Assembly: GCA_038049695.1 (NCBI GenBank)
Contig: CP142452.1
Span: forward strand, 78,395,501 to 78,459,500
From: Cinnamomum chago
Taxonomy: Eukaryota; Streptophyta; Magnoliopsida; Laurales; Lauraceae
Length of the DNA: 64,000 nt
Direction of reading: 5' to 3'
The position numbers and the translations under genes are program-made. Shown here one piece after another: positions 1 through 12,872 of this stretch. How positions within the stretch are numbered: position 1 is the stretch's first letter; the number at the start of each line of letters is the position of its first letter. The notes below the pieces were generated by a model. That model did not search any database. It saw only the letters and a list, made by a program, of their open reading frames with translations, and was not told where the DNA came from.

Positions 1-112
1 AGGGTGGGGGCCCTCACATTTAAGTTGTTGGCATTGGACATGGATGTGAGGGCCCCCACCTTATCTCTTATAGTAATATGAGAGATGCTCTCATAGGAGC
101 ATCTCCCCTCAA
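1..112. repeat. Hairpin-rich MITE-like repeat, cut by the window edge
   Basis: Two inverted repeats lie close together. Bases 2-19 (GGGTGGGGGCCCTCACAT) pair with 43-60, and bases 82-90 (GAGATGCTC) pair with 97-105. A diverged copy of the first part (15-85) is recognisable at about 61619-61685, and the second hairpin recurs at 12560-12589 (GAGCATCTCCC end). This indicates a dispersed, non-coding miniature element. No target duplication can be defined because the left end may lie outside the window. Confidence 0.5.
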
Positions 113-264
113 CTTTTATTGAAGTGAAATTTAGCAATGAAACATAATAGATAAAATTATTTAATTTAATTGGTTGGGGTATTTTATAAGTAGCCCCATG
201 AAAGAGTATCAAGTGTTCCCAAAAGAAATAAGCATATTCACTTTACAACACCCATTTGTATTAA

Positions 265-343
265 ATACGGCTTCTTACCTTAGTGGTAAGAGGTGCTAGT
301 TTTTCCCTGGTTGTCCTAGGTTCGAACTAAAAAAAAAAAAAAA
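265..343 (+). mobile_element. Very short tRNA-headed SINE-like retroposon
   Basis: A 79-bp insertion contains a tRNA-like stretch with an A-box-like TTAGTGGTAAG (about 281-291) and a B-box-like GGTTCGAAC (319-327), followed at once by about 15 A. It is flanked by a 12-bp direct repeat with one mismatch (CATTTGTATTAA at 253-264, CATTTGTAATAA at 344-355). Pol III boxes, an A tail and a target duplication are hallmarks of SINE retroposition. The usual SINE body between B box and tail is absent, so this may be a truncated SINE or a retroposed tRNA-related RNA. Confidence 0.6.
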
Positions 344-355
344 CATTTGTAATAA

Positions 356-2123
356 GGGTTAGACAAGCGTACAGCTTTAAATTTATTCAAAACAGGGTCA
401 GACAACTGTATAGCTTTAAATTTATTCAAAACCTAAAGCCAATGCCCATTTCAAAGCAAGACAATCATTGTACTGTGGCTTTATTTCATTGGATGTTAAA
501 GGGGGCATTTTGTAAAATTCTCATATTTAAAATCAGAAGCAGGCCAATCAGCATCTCATATGTCTACACTTTATTGGCCCTCCTCTCTCATGACATAAAT
601 GAATGGTATTAATTAGGAAAAACTGGGACGTTCTCCCACATGTCAAACTTAATCACACAATAAATGCTGAAGTCTGTGGTCCTCACCCATCTCTTCCTCA
701 AAATGTGGTATACCAGTACTCTAGTACTACTCTATATAAATGATTGCTGCAGTGCCACTTCAAGCATTGACCATAGATTGAAGAGGCCCAAGGGTATCAT
801 AGCAGTCCTTGGCGATCATTTAAACAGATTCCTTTCATCTTCATCACCATAATGTAACTGTAAATCTTGGGTATAGAATGAACAAACAACCATTATTGTG
901 CTATAACTATTAATTTTGTTGAAAGATGAAGTTACAGAAGTATATTGATCACGTACTGGGTCAACTTTAATGTAAAGACTGATTGGCTTACCAGTTGAAC
1001 CAAACTAATCCAAAGTTTTCTCCTTGAATCATCTCTATTTTCTTCACAGAATTTGTAAAAGAAATGGACTATCATTGGGATTGGCACGAGTCCTCTTGTA
1101 AAGGGATTTATTCCTTGCAACTCCTTTTTGTACAATGGTTGTGGGATTCATTAAGGACATATTTGTATAACACTGTTTTCAAAGAGACCTGACAAAATAT
1201 TACGCTTTTTCGCGGTTTCAATGATGGGTGCGGCATAGTTTTTTCACGCGGAGAAGTTGAAAAATACAACTGATCTTTGGGAATGCAGCAGAAACTTTTT
1301 TTCTACTAAAAATGATAGAAAACACGTTCACGTGGAAGAGAAAATGCGGAAGTTCATGTAACACCTTTTCCTTGGTGTTACTTAAAGTGGATTTAATTGG
1401 TAGGCAATTTTTTTACTCTTTCGGTGTTAATATGTCAATTGAAGATAAACCAAAGTTAGAAACACTACTTTTCATTGGATGAAAACTAAAGATTTATTTG
1501 TGCAACGAGAAAATCCCGTGCTCCATGGATTCTTGTTTTCATTGTGATTAAGTTATAGTCCACCAATAAAACCTGTGCAGTTGAGAAAATAGTCTCACGA
1601 ATATTCTAGTCAAATTGTGAATGGCTAAGCCTAAGACACCTTTTGATAAGAGTAAGTAAAATCATTTGAATAGAACACAAAAGAAAGCTGTCTACAGTCT
1701 AAATTTCAAGTTTCCAGCTTTATAACTTTTTCTCCACTTCCATCTTCTCTATATTTTCTATTCATCCAAGTGGATGCAACTTACAGTGCCAGCCCCACCG
1801 TGACTGGATACAACTTCAACATTTATATTCTCTATATTTTTTTGGTCATGGGGGACAAGATTTCCATGCATCTGAGCAAATGGCCTCTGTTCATGGCAGA
1901 CAGTGAAAAAGGAATGGCACTTTTTGGTGAAATTGCAGCCTTTTTCCCCCCAAAAATGCATCGAAATAGCATTCAAAATGCTGATCATAGAGAACATCCA
2001 AACGCACTCTAAATTTCCCGATACAGCTCATCTCAAATTGCAACCTAGTGATCTACTCTCAAATGAAATGACCCAGCATTGATAAATCCGACTTCATAAT
2101 CCTTCAAACCTAGATACTCTTCC
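356..2123. other. Gene-free stretch
   Basis: AT-rich sequence with only short, low-complexity open frames that lack recognisable domains, initiation context or splice-linked partners. I see no RNA gene or complete mobile element here. Confidence 0.5.
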
Positions 2124-2128
2124 GAAGA

Positions 2129-3018
2129 TGTTAGTATTTTTATTGGCTAATTCATGGGTTGGACAAAACTCTGGGTCCATTGAGTTGTATTTTCTAATTT
2201 ATTTTAGAATGGACTGTGGATGTGTCACCGGAAGAGCTGAAGTGAAGAATAGAAGAAAAGAGCGGACCTGACGAAATCCCCCAGGTCCGATCGATCGGAG
2301 CCTCAGACCGATCGATCGGTCAGAAAAAACATCAAGTTATTTGGATGGTCCGATCGATCGGATGCACAGTCCTATCGATCGGACAACGTACACAGAAACA
2401 TGAAAGTCTCCTATTTTAACAAGAATTAGTTTCCCTTTGAGACTATCTTTCCCAGTTTGAGTCCTACTTGTGCACTAAGTCTAAAGCACGAATTTGGGGC
2501 TATTTATATGGTGATACTCTCAACCCTAGGGGACAGACCAACACACACAACTCTCATTTATCTGAGTCAGAGATATCTTAGAGAGAGTTTATTCTCTAAA
2601 GTCACTGAGAGACTATTCTGAAGGGCTGCTCTAGAAGGTTGTTGCTGCTTCTACTTTTCTTGTAGAAGATTGATCATCTTACTTGACAAGGTGCAAGGAG
2701 ATCAAGTAAGGAGAACGGGGCATGGTGGATGTCGTGTCAGTAGATTCTTTGCAAGAATAACTACAGTCCTTAGGTCGAGATACACACTGAGATAAAGGAG
2801 CTTGTGAGTATATCTTGTAACTGTTCGTGAACTCTTGATTTCTTGTTCGTGGTTTTTCTCTCTGGATAAGGTTTCCACGCTAATTATTGTGTCTGTCTTC
2901 TTGTGGTGTGTGATTGGTAGATAGCTAGTTCTATATTGTCTGATTGGTTTATTTCCGCTGCATTGATTGGTTAAATTAGAATTAGTAATCCATTCTGGTA
3001 GCCCCTCATAAAATTTCA
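2129..3018 (+). mobile_element. Solo LTR (copia-like), 890 bp
   Basis: The segment begins TGTTAGTATT, ends AAATTTCA (TG...CA) and is flanked by a perfect 5-bp duplication GAAGA (2124-2128 and 3019-3023). A TATA-like TATTTATAT lies at 2501-2509, followed by untranslated-looking R/U5 sequence, so it is oriented on the plus strand. No primer-binding site or internal region follows, which fits a solo LTR left by LTR-LTR recombination. Four palindromic CCGATCGATCGG-type motifs lie upstream of the TATA box (2287-2383). Family assignment to Ty1/copia is an inference from the U5 style. Confidence 0.65.
2287..2383. repeat. Cluster of four CCGATCGATCGG palindromes
   Basis: Palindromes lie at 2287-2298, 2306-2321 (extended to GACCGATCGATCGGTC), 2349-2362 and, with one mismatch, 2370-2383. 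They sit in the U3-like part of the solo LTR, 120-215 bp upstream of its TATA box. They may be repeated protein-binding sites of the old element promoter; the sequence does not show which protein. Confidence 0.7.
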
Positions 3019-3023
3019 GAAGA

Positions 3024-3882
3024 CTTAGAGATTTTTCATATTGTAACAGTGAAAGACACAGACAGTAAAATTCAGAAACGGGCAAAGCTTGTAGAAAATT
3101 AGAGATTACATCTCCATAGACTTTGTGATGTTTTAATGAGTAGCCAATGGAAATTTATAGAATACAACAAAAATCATTAACCTAAAATAGGAATTTAGTT
3201 TGTATTATAACCTTTAAGTTGTAATCCTAATAATATAGGATAGATAACCTTTTTGCATTATAAATGTAAAGTAATTCTATTTCTTATCTCCAAACTTGTA
3301 CATAACATATCCAACTTCCATTAGCAGAGCTAAGCACAATCATGAGGGTGCGAGGGTTTGAACTTTGAAAGCTCTCTTGTTAATTTACATGAGGTGAATC
3401 ATCCGATCACGAAAGGAACCATTTTGAGGACTTCAAAGTTGTCTAATCTTTAAACAAAAGATAAATCCAGATGTCGGTGCAAACTTTGCACGATTGGTTG
3501 AACGGCCAAGAAAATTTGGATGTGTAAAAGTTAGGACAATTGGAGTACCAATGTAAGGGCTTAGGGTCAAGTTGGTCCCACAAGCTTGGACTGCTACTAG
3601 CTGGCCGTTCTTGAAAATTTCTCATATTAAAATGGATAAATACATAAAAGAAAGGGAGCCAAACCATTAAAAATGAAGTGGCATTGCCTAACAAGGATTT
3701 TATATACATCCCAAAAGACACCATTGTTTTTTCCTAGAAATGATGTCGACCAAACAACTCCCATCAACACAGATTCCATTCAAACATTCATACAACACAA
3801 CAAAGATTCTGATTTTTTTCACACCCTATAAGCTAGTCCACACGTTAGTGTCTTAAGGGTATATTTATTTTTTCTTCCTTCA
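3024..3882. other. Gene-free stretch downstream of the NaKR-like gene
   Basis: This is AT-rich sequence and should contain the 3' UTR and terminator of the minus-strand NaKR-like gene next to 3883. No clear poly(A) signal can be singled out and no other gene is seen. Confidence 0.4.
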
Positions 3883-5346
3883 TCAGGAGATTGATGATGA
3901 CGACGACCTTGGCAGCAATGATGATGGCCAGAGCTGCGCATTCTTCACCTTCGAAATGCTTGCTAGTACTCCAAGAGGGGTCACATTTCCGATCACTGTC
4001 ACCTTCTTCGCTGGAAAATCTATGTTGAAAGATGTCACCCCTGATCACAATAGCAAACACCAAAAGAAGGAACTAGTCAGCAATACAGCAGGCACCATGA
4101 CATGTGAATCATGCGCTAATCATAGCCACACATCAGTATTTCTTTTTTTTTTTTTTTTTTTGTCATTTAGAGGTTCTTGCCCTTCATTGAGTAACACTTG
4201 AAAGGATAAAAATTAAAGCTCTAAACTATAGTTCTAAAACTTAACTTGGTTGATTAGGAAGGGCATTGGGTTGGGCAACTTGGATGAATTTAACCAATTT
4301 TTTGACAAATTTGATCAGACTTGATTAAGTAGTTGCCTTTCAAGCCGAGTTAACTCTGGCTGATTCAGGACGATCGAGTTGAGACCTTTAAAAAAATGTG
4401 TGGCACTCCTCGGTTCCCCTCAGGGACCTTTTCCCTGCACCAAGTCCAGACACATTAAGAGATTCACTCTTTGAAGTAGTTAACATTTATGCCACTGACT
4501 TCTTATCTGACCTTCTAAAGACCCCCACCTCCTTTGAAATTATGAGTAGCCAATGAAATAAAGAGGTATCTATCTACCTTCAAATAGAGAAGGTACGTAC
4601 TTATATGTTCATATAACCAAACTTACCACCTATTACTGAGTTTTTTCTATAGTGATCTTCTAAAAAGCAATAGCCTTGAATTGATATCTATTATCCCATA
4701 AGAAAGCTAGATAAAATGTACTACTTCTGATTAACCCCAGTAATCTTAATTCCTTACCTTGCATCCTAGAGACGTGCTTCCTCACTTTAGCTTCACAACC
4801 CTTGCAGTGTAAAGACACCCTCAAAACCACAACCTGCAAAAGAAGATAATTCACATCTTCTCACACATAAAAACTAAAGAGGAGGCTGTAAACAAGAACC
4901 TAAAGAGGAGGCTGAAAACAAAACACCTGGTCATGTGATCTTGTAGAAGATGACTTCAAAATGGATGATTCATCCTTCTTAGTAGGCAGTGACACGGTCG
5001 GCTCAAAAGGGACCAATGACAACACCGGAACTGGGTCAAATTGGTCCTGTGGTGCAACGTCCAAGAAAGGCGAGTCGCTAAGGAGATATCTAGATGACCC
5101 AGGTGGGCTAGTTAGCTCGGTTTGCTTCGCGGAGCTTTTCCTGCTCTTTTGATGGTCGGGTTTTGCTTTTGCAGTTGATTGAGAGTATGGGTTGGTGTTG
5201 GTTTGTTTGGTCCTCCTTCGTTCCATGAGACGTGGGTTCTGGCGATCGATGACTTTGCTGCCATGGCTGACCATGGACCTATGGTCCATGCTCACACATA
5301 TCGCCGTGGACGCCGGTGATGCGCAAAAGAGATCAATTCCTTTCAT
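3883..5346 (-). CDS. NAKR: NaKR-type heavy-metal-associated (HMA) domain protein, 3 exons
   Basis: Coding exons (minus strand) are 5346-4927, 4833-4758 and 4040-3883. Lengths 420+76+158 give 217 codons plus a TGA stop with matching phases, and both introns are GT-AG. The protein starts MKGIDLFCASPASTAIC, the N-terminal signature of the SODIUM POTASSIUM ROOT DEFECTIVE family. A Ser/Thr/Lys-rich linker follows (residues about 40-140). The HMA domain at about 141-205 has the metal-binding CxxC in LHCKGCEAK, then KKVTVIGNVTPLGVL. There is no C-terminal CaaX box, so it is unlike isoprenylated HIPPs. NaKR1 in Arabidopsis acts in phloem in Na/K balance and binds FT; whether this paralogue does the same is unknown. 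At 217 aa it is shorter than the typical 260-320 aa, mainly in the linker. A (TC)15 tract (5391-5420 on the plus strand) lies just upstream of the ATG. Confidence 0.9.
4041..4757 (-). other. Intron 2 of the NaKR-like gene
   Basis: The donor is CAAG/GTAAGG at 4757 and the acceptor GATCAG/GG at 4041 (minus strand). The split glycine codon (G/GG) is completed exactly across the junction. The intron carries a run of about 18 T (4141-4160 on the plus strand). No transposon with defined ends is seen in it. Confidence 0.8.
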
Positions 5347-5386
5347 TGCTCTGTGAGGAAAGGAACAGGCAAGGCCAGAGAATTAT

Positions 5387-5390
<4 letters not shown>

Positions 5391-5420
<30 letters not shown>
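5391..5420. repeat. (GA)15 microsatellite in the NaKR 5' leader
   Basis: A perfect GA repeat reads (TC)15 in the direction of the NaKR-like gene, 45 nt upstream of its ATG. CT-rich 5' leaders are common in plant genes and the tract may be part of the transcribed leader. Confidence 0.8.
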
Positions 5421-8068
<2,648 letters not shown>

Positions 8069-8073
8069 ATCCT

Positions 8074-8106
<33 letters not shown>
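8069..8106. repeat. (ACCCTC)n hexamer microsatellite
   Basis: About six perfect ACCCTC units. This is not the plant telomere unit (CCCTAAA), so it is read as a simple sequence repeat. Confidence 0.85.
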
Positions 8107-8130
8107 CGTAAAACTATTGTTGTGGCGTTT

Positions 8131-8316
8131 CCTATCACCAATTGGTTTTGAGATAAGTGGTAGCTCAATGAGGTGTAAGATCCTACAAGTGATATCAGAG
8201 CCTGGTAGGTTCGGTGTTCGAGTCATGGGACACGTGTTGCGGCGGGTGTGTCAATTCCTATCGCCAATTGATTTTGGAATAAGTGGTAGCTCAATGGGGT
8301 GTATGATCCTACAACT
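8131..8316 (+). repeat. Partial tandem repeat with a PBS-like motif, LTR-element remnant
   Basis: The first unit (8131-8256) begins again at 8257 and runs to 8316 with few differences (TGATTTTGGAATAAGTGGTAGC versus TGGTTTTGAGATAAGTGGTAGC style). Between the units, ATCCTACA is followed by AGTGATATCAGAGCC, close to the TGGTATCAGAGCC primer-binding site of plant LTR elements. I read it as the decayed end of an LTR plus leader, partly duplicated. It is broken and no coding part is present. Confidence 0.4.
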
Positions 8317-9102
8317 TACCAATTAAATATAGTTGTTAATCCACAGCACAAGAATGTCCGCCCCCAAATTCAACAAATATGTAGCAAGATAGAAGACAAG
8401 TACCAATACAAAATCACATGCAAAACAGTAGTTTACCAGCTTTTCATATGAGGGTTGTGGTGCCCTCGTAGGTTTCAGCATCTCTCCGTAGCTGTGGGCT
8501 CCATTGTGTGGAACCAGACAAACCCAAAATGAGCTACAGGTAGGTGCAAGCCCAATAGAGCTGGAAATGGAATAGAATGGATTTTTGGGTCTAGGTCAAA
8601 ATGGGCCATGTAGTTGGATGTCGACTCGCCCAATTAGCCATTCTCATCTAGACCAAAGCGAAAATCCGCAAAGCATGGAATCCTCTCATTACAAAGATGT
8701 TTCCTCGGACTTTCACTTTTCTAATAGAAAAATCTTTTTCCTTCCTTACAAAAATATTTTTCCGTGGAATCATAAAAAATTGCATTAGTTTTGATACCTT
8801 CTTTCTAAGGAAAATCATTCACACCAGGCGGTGAAAAACTTTTCTGCAGAAAAGCACTTGGAGTATACATGCAAGAACACTTACATTTACACAACAAATT
8901 TGTACAATATAATAGCCACATCGCATCCTCTAATTAAATACATTTATTGGCACCCATAGCGAGTGGTCAGTACCCGACAGGTATCTCCCCAAATCGCTGT
9001 GGCTGAGCTAGCAACATCTTTGTCACCTTCCCGATCAAGTATCCAAGGAATGGCTTCTTATGAAAGCATAGTTTCATTATAACTATGATAAATATATAAG
9101 GT
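8317..9102. other. Gene-free stretch
   Basis: Only short open frames without recognisable domains; no defined element or RNA gene is seen. Confidence 0.4.
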
Positions 9103-9267
9103 AATGTTCATATGCATCTATCCCTCACCATAGGGTGAGGGATGTTTCCATAAATGAGAGGTTTTAAGTACACCCTATGTACTTGAAATTCCCCTTTTGT
9201 ACTTAAAACCCCCCATTTATGGAAGCATCTCTCACCCTATGGTGAGGGATAGATGTATATGAACATT
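9103..9267. mobile_element. Fold-back MITE, copy 1
   Basis: This 165-bp element is almost entirely inverted repeat. The left arm from 9103 (AATGTTCATATGCATCTATC...) pairs with the right arm ending at 9267 over about 65 bp, with a loop near 9172-9200. The arms also contain the internal palindrome CCCTCACCATAGGGTGAGGG. It is followed by a (TA)n tract. A shorter copy of the same family lies at 11833-11965. Insertion next to TA repeats is compatible with a TA target, as in Tc1/mariner MITEs, but the TIR matches no family I can name. Confidence 0.75.
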
Positions 9268-9965
9268 TTCTAAATATATATATATATATATATATTTACA
9301 ACTTTAACACCCTATTGCATGCCTTGTTTAAAGAAAAACTTTAGATTGTTAACATGCATGATCTTGAATCTTCTAGTTTGGTTAATCTTTACAATATATC
9401 TACCGAGCATAAGTCTAAACTAATTCTCTATAATATTGGGTTCACATTGCGGCATTGATCTATTACTCTCTTCTATTTTCTTTTTATCGGTTATGATAAA
9501 TTAAATTAAGGCTAAAGCAACGGTATAAGAAAATCTCCAAAAAAAAGAAAAAATAAAAAAAGAATTGATACAAAAGCCATATACCAACACCAAAAATAAT
9601 AAAACTAAGCAATAGGGGCCACAAGTGGAACAACTCTATGCACCCTTTTTATGGCTAGAGAGTCTGCCAAGCCATTTGCTGCCAACTCTATTACTCTCTT
9701 GTATTGTTTCATACTCATACATTTGATAGCATTCACATGGACTGATAATCTCAACTGTGTGAGTGGGTGAACAATAAAGTTGACCGAGTTTCACTAGCCT
9801 ACTATATTTCTTCATAGAGAAAAAAGTTCTTTTATTGGAAGGGCTTGAATTGCTTAATTTTTTTACTTTTGGGCCATGTCCATGGCCCTTCCACCATGGG
9901 ACCTCCAAATGAACATTTCAACATGTACATAAATCACTATATAGAGTTTTTCAACAAAGTAATAT
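9268..9965. other. Gene-free stretch
   Basis: Begins with a (TA)n microsatellite (about 9277-9296) and continues as AT-rich sequence without a recognised gene. Confidence 0.4.
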
Positions 9966-10305
9966 GGTTCAAATAAGGCGCTTAGCTGAGGGGCATGGAG
10001 CTGGAAATGGAAACCAACCAACCAACCAACCCCCCCCCCCCCCCCTTTCAAATATGGCGCTCAGCTGCCAACCACCCCCCCCCCCCCCCCCCCCGTTCAA
10101 ATATGCCCCCCCCCCCCCCCCCCCCACACCCCCCGTTCAAATATGGCGCTCAACTGAGGGGCATGGAGCTGGAAATGGAAACCCCCCCGCCCCCCGTCCA
10201 AATAAGGCGCTCAGCTGAGGGGCATGGAGCGGGAACACCCCCCCCCCCGGTCCAAATAAGGCGCTCAGCTGAGGGGCATGGAGCTGGAACCCAACCCACC
10301 CCCCC

Positions 10306-10349
<44 letters not shown>
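9966..10349. repeat. Poly-C-punctuated tandem minisatellite
   Basis: Six variant units start near 9969, 10049, 10098, 10138, 10198 and 10252. Each opens with a TCAAATA(A/T)GGCGCTCAGCTG-like core. Four of them continue GAGGGGCATGGAGCTGG, and each ends in a run of about 6-23 C. The last run passes into (CA)n at about 10322-10348. Long proline or glycine frames across it are by-products of the C runs. The same CAGCTGAGGGG motif occurs singly near 10663-10675. The unit spacing (40-80 bp) varies mainly with C-tract length. Confidence 0.85.
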
Positions 10350-10355
<6 letters not shown>

Positions 10356-11832
10356 GGTTGGTGTATCGTGATGGGGGCTTAGATTAGAATGGCCCCACTT
10401 AATCCATGGCCAACAAGTTTTCAATGTCTAAAACCGAGTGCACACTTGGATGGGTGCCAAACTTTGGGACTCATGACTATCAGGTGTCCTTTTTTTTAAA
10501 ATAATGTGGGGTTGCTAGGCCTTTGAGCCAGAATAATCCCTACGGGCTCAGGAGAAAAAGCCGGATAAAATTCCTTTGTGGTCCCAGTGTGGTATGAGGT
10601 ATCCTGGTTGATGGTCCACTCGGATGATGGTAAAATGAGCCCCACCACATGTTCAGAGGGGCTCAGCTGAGGGGCTCCTCTCCAATAAATATCGATCAGT
10701 TGGTTGTGATGTTGATTCACTAGTCCTTCCACTTTTAAAGCTTGAATGTACTTATTAGTCATATCAATCCCAAACGGTATCTAATTGCAATAAGCACCTA
10801 ATGAGTCTATGGGCCATCACACTCAAAATTAGATGATTGGGGAACAAAAGCTTTTGCTAGAAAGAGGATTGGGGTGTTGTAGATGAAGAAGACAGGAACC
10901 TACTTTCTCTCCTCTTTCCTCTCTACCACAGCAGATAGAATCCAATGCTGCTGTAACTCTGCTTTATATCCTCTCCATTGGCTTCAGCATCAGTTACAAT
11001 ATCCATTTGATTCCTTATCTCTCTCTCTCTTGGATCTGTTGACCATGCATACCCTCTTCATTTTCTTCATTCATTCCTTATTTTATTCCACAACAGAGGT
11101 CTCTGGTTTCTTTGTATTTATCTCTAATGTTTCTTGCTGGGTCTCACTGTAACCGTATTCTCAACAGCCAACACCGACCCCTTCTTTATCTAATCTTTGT
11201 TTATTTACTTATATCTTTATCTTCTTATTAAAGTGAAACCCACCTCTCTTTATCTATTTATAATGTTATGTGGTCTCATCAAAGGCTGTATTTTCTCCTC
11301 CACGCGTTTAAAGGTGGTGTTCCTTTTTGTTTTTTTAGTGGAAGAAGAGTCTACCAACATGTTTTCTCTCCTTTCTCACCTCTCCTTTCATAGGCCTTTT
11401 TTTGGATAATGAGGAGCGAAATGCTGCCCATATTGGCCATGCTTCAATGAAGAAAGTCAATGTGGTGGGCCCCACTCGGATTGAAAGCTCTCTGAGAGTG
11501 GGACTGTCATTGATGGCGTTGCTTACATGGTCTCCACGTTAGAAAAACTCCTTTGATGTTATACATTTTTAGAAGTGAATCTATGATGGTTATATCCCAG
11601 TTGATGAGTGCCTGGCTTGATGTTTGAAGGATAAGAGGGGGCATGAGCACAATTGAGGGCCCCCTTGAATCTTGTTAAACTTTGCATGTGTCCTTACCTC
11701 AAGATGAAATTGCTTTGGAAATAAATATTATGAAAACGTTTAATAGGAGTAAGGATTGGTAAGTACTTGCAATATTGAGTTCTTGGTGGGTGCACTTTAC
11801 AAAATATATATATATATATATATATATATGAG
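10350..11832. other. Gene-free stretch
   Basis: Contains pyrimidine-rich sequence (10900-11400) and a (TA)n tract at about 11806-11828, with no domain-bearing open frame. I see no gene I can support. Confidence 0.4.
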
Positions 11833-11965
11833 AATGTTCATAGACATCCATCCCTCACCATAGGGTGAGGGATGCTTCCATAAATGGGGGATTTTAAGTA
11901 CTTAAACCCCTGATTTATGGAAGCATCCCTCACCTTATGGTGAGGGATGGATGCATATAAACATT
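11833..11965. mobile_element. Fold-back MITE, copy 2
   Basis: A 133-bp inverted-repeat element of the same family as 9103-9267 (AATGTTCATAGACATCCATC...GGATGGATGCATATAAACATT). It lacks about 30 bp of loop sequence and sits inside a (TA)n microsatellite. The arms share the CCCTCACCATAGGGTGAGGG palindrome and the TTCCATAAATG motif. Confidence 0.75.
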
Positions 11966-12872
11966 CCCCATATATATATATATATATATATTATAGTAAA
12001 GAGTTTTTATCTTGTGGGTTTATCTGTTTGCATGGAATATATAGGAATTAGATACATAGGAACTTATGTCATTAATAGTTAAGAATGAAGACCAATGTGT
12101 GGATATATAAATAATGACCATCGAGGAACATCTCCTTTAATGGAAAGCAAATCAATTGAAGATGAGAAAGGATTACTCAGCTATAATGTGAGGAATTCAA
12201 ATATTAGGAAAGTCAAGGTCCCTTTTACATTGCTACCTTACATCCATCGCCCCTCACTTTATATCATTCATACTTATAATAATCTTTTGCTGGAGAGATC
12301 ATTTGATCATAAATTTCCATATATTTTAATACAAACAAATGGGCTTAATATGAAAGTATCATGTCTTATAACAAGCCATCATCCTAGCATTTTAAATTGT
12401 TGAATGTAATCAAACATAGGGCAAGTAAGAAATGAGAAGAAGATGAAGTACATATTGCTAAGATGGATATGCAATTCAAGCTCGATAATGCTTAGATGTG
12501 TAGTGATAAGAACAGAACTAGAAAGAAAACCAAGAAAGTAAAGCACGCACACTAGGAATGTGAGACATGCTCTCACAGGAGCATCTCCCTATATATATAT
12601 ATATATGTTTGACTTCTCTTGTAATTTATACCATTCATTTCATTGGTCTCACCTTCAGGTCAATACTTTTTTGAAAATCCCAAAATCAATCTACTCACAT
12701 AAAAATGAATATAATTATCATTCTCATCGTTTCTATGTTCTATCCAATCAAAGCACAATTCATCACCTGCACTACTATTTCATCTTATTTATCTCCTTGG
12801 ATTTGATCAACCCCTATTGAAATGATACTGCCCTCCTGCCCTCTGTGGCCACCTTCCTGTCCTCCTGATAAG
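11966..12872. other. Gene-free stretch and 3' region of the lipase-like gene
   Basis: Starts in (TA)n. It holds a GAGACATGCTCTCACAGGAG hairpin (about 12562-12589) related to the repeat at the window start, followed by a short (TA)n. The 3' UTR of the minus-strand hydrolase gene should lie just below 12873, but no unambiguous poly(A) signal is chosen. Confidence 0.4.

Noticed and set aside
2702-3085. 127-codon minus-strand open frame
   Set aside because: It lies across a non-coding LTR U5 region and its border; no domain.
8069-8106. Telomere-like repeat
   Set aside because: The unit is ACCCTC, not the CCCTAAA of most plants; read as a simple microsatellite.
9964-10424. Overlapping proline-rich and glycine-rich open frames on both strands
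   Set aside because: They are by-products of the poly-C/(CA)n tandem array and have no domain or initiation context.
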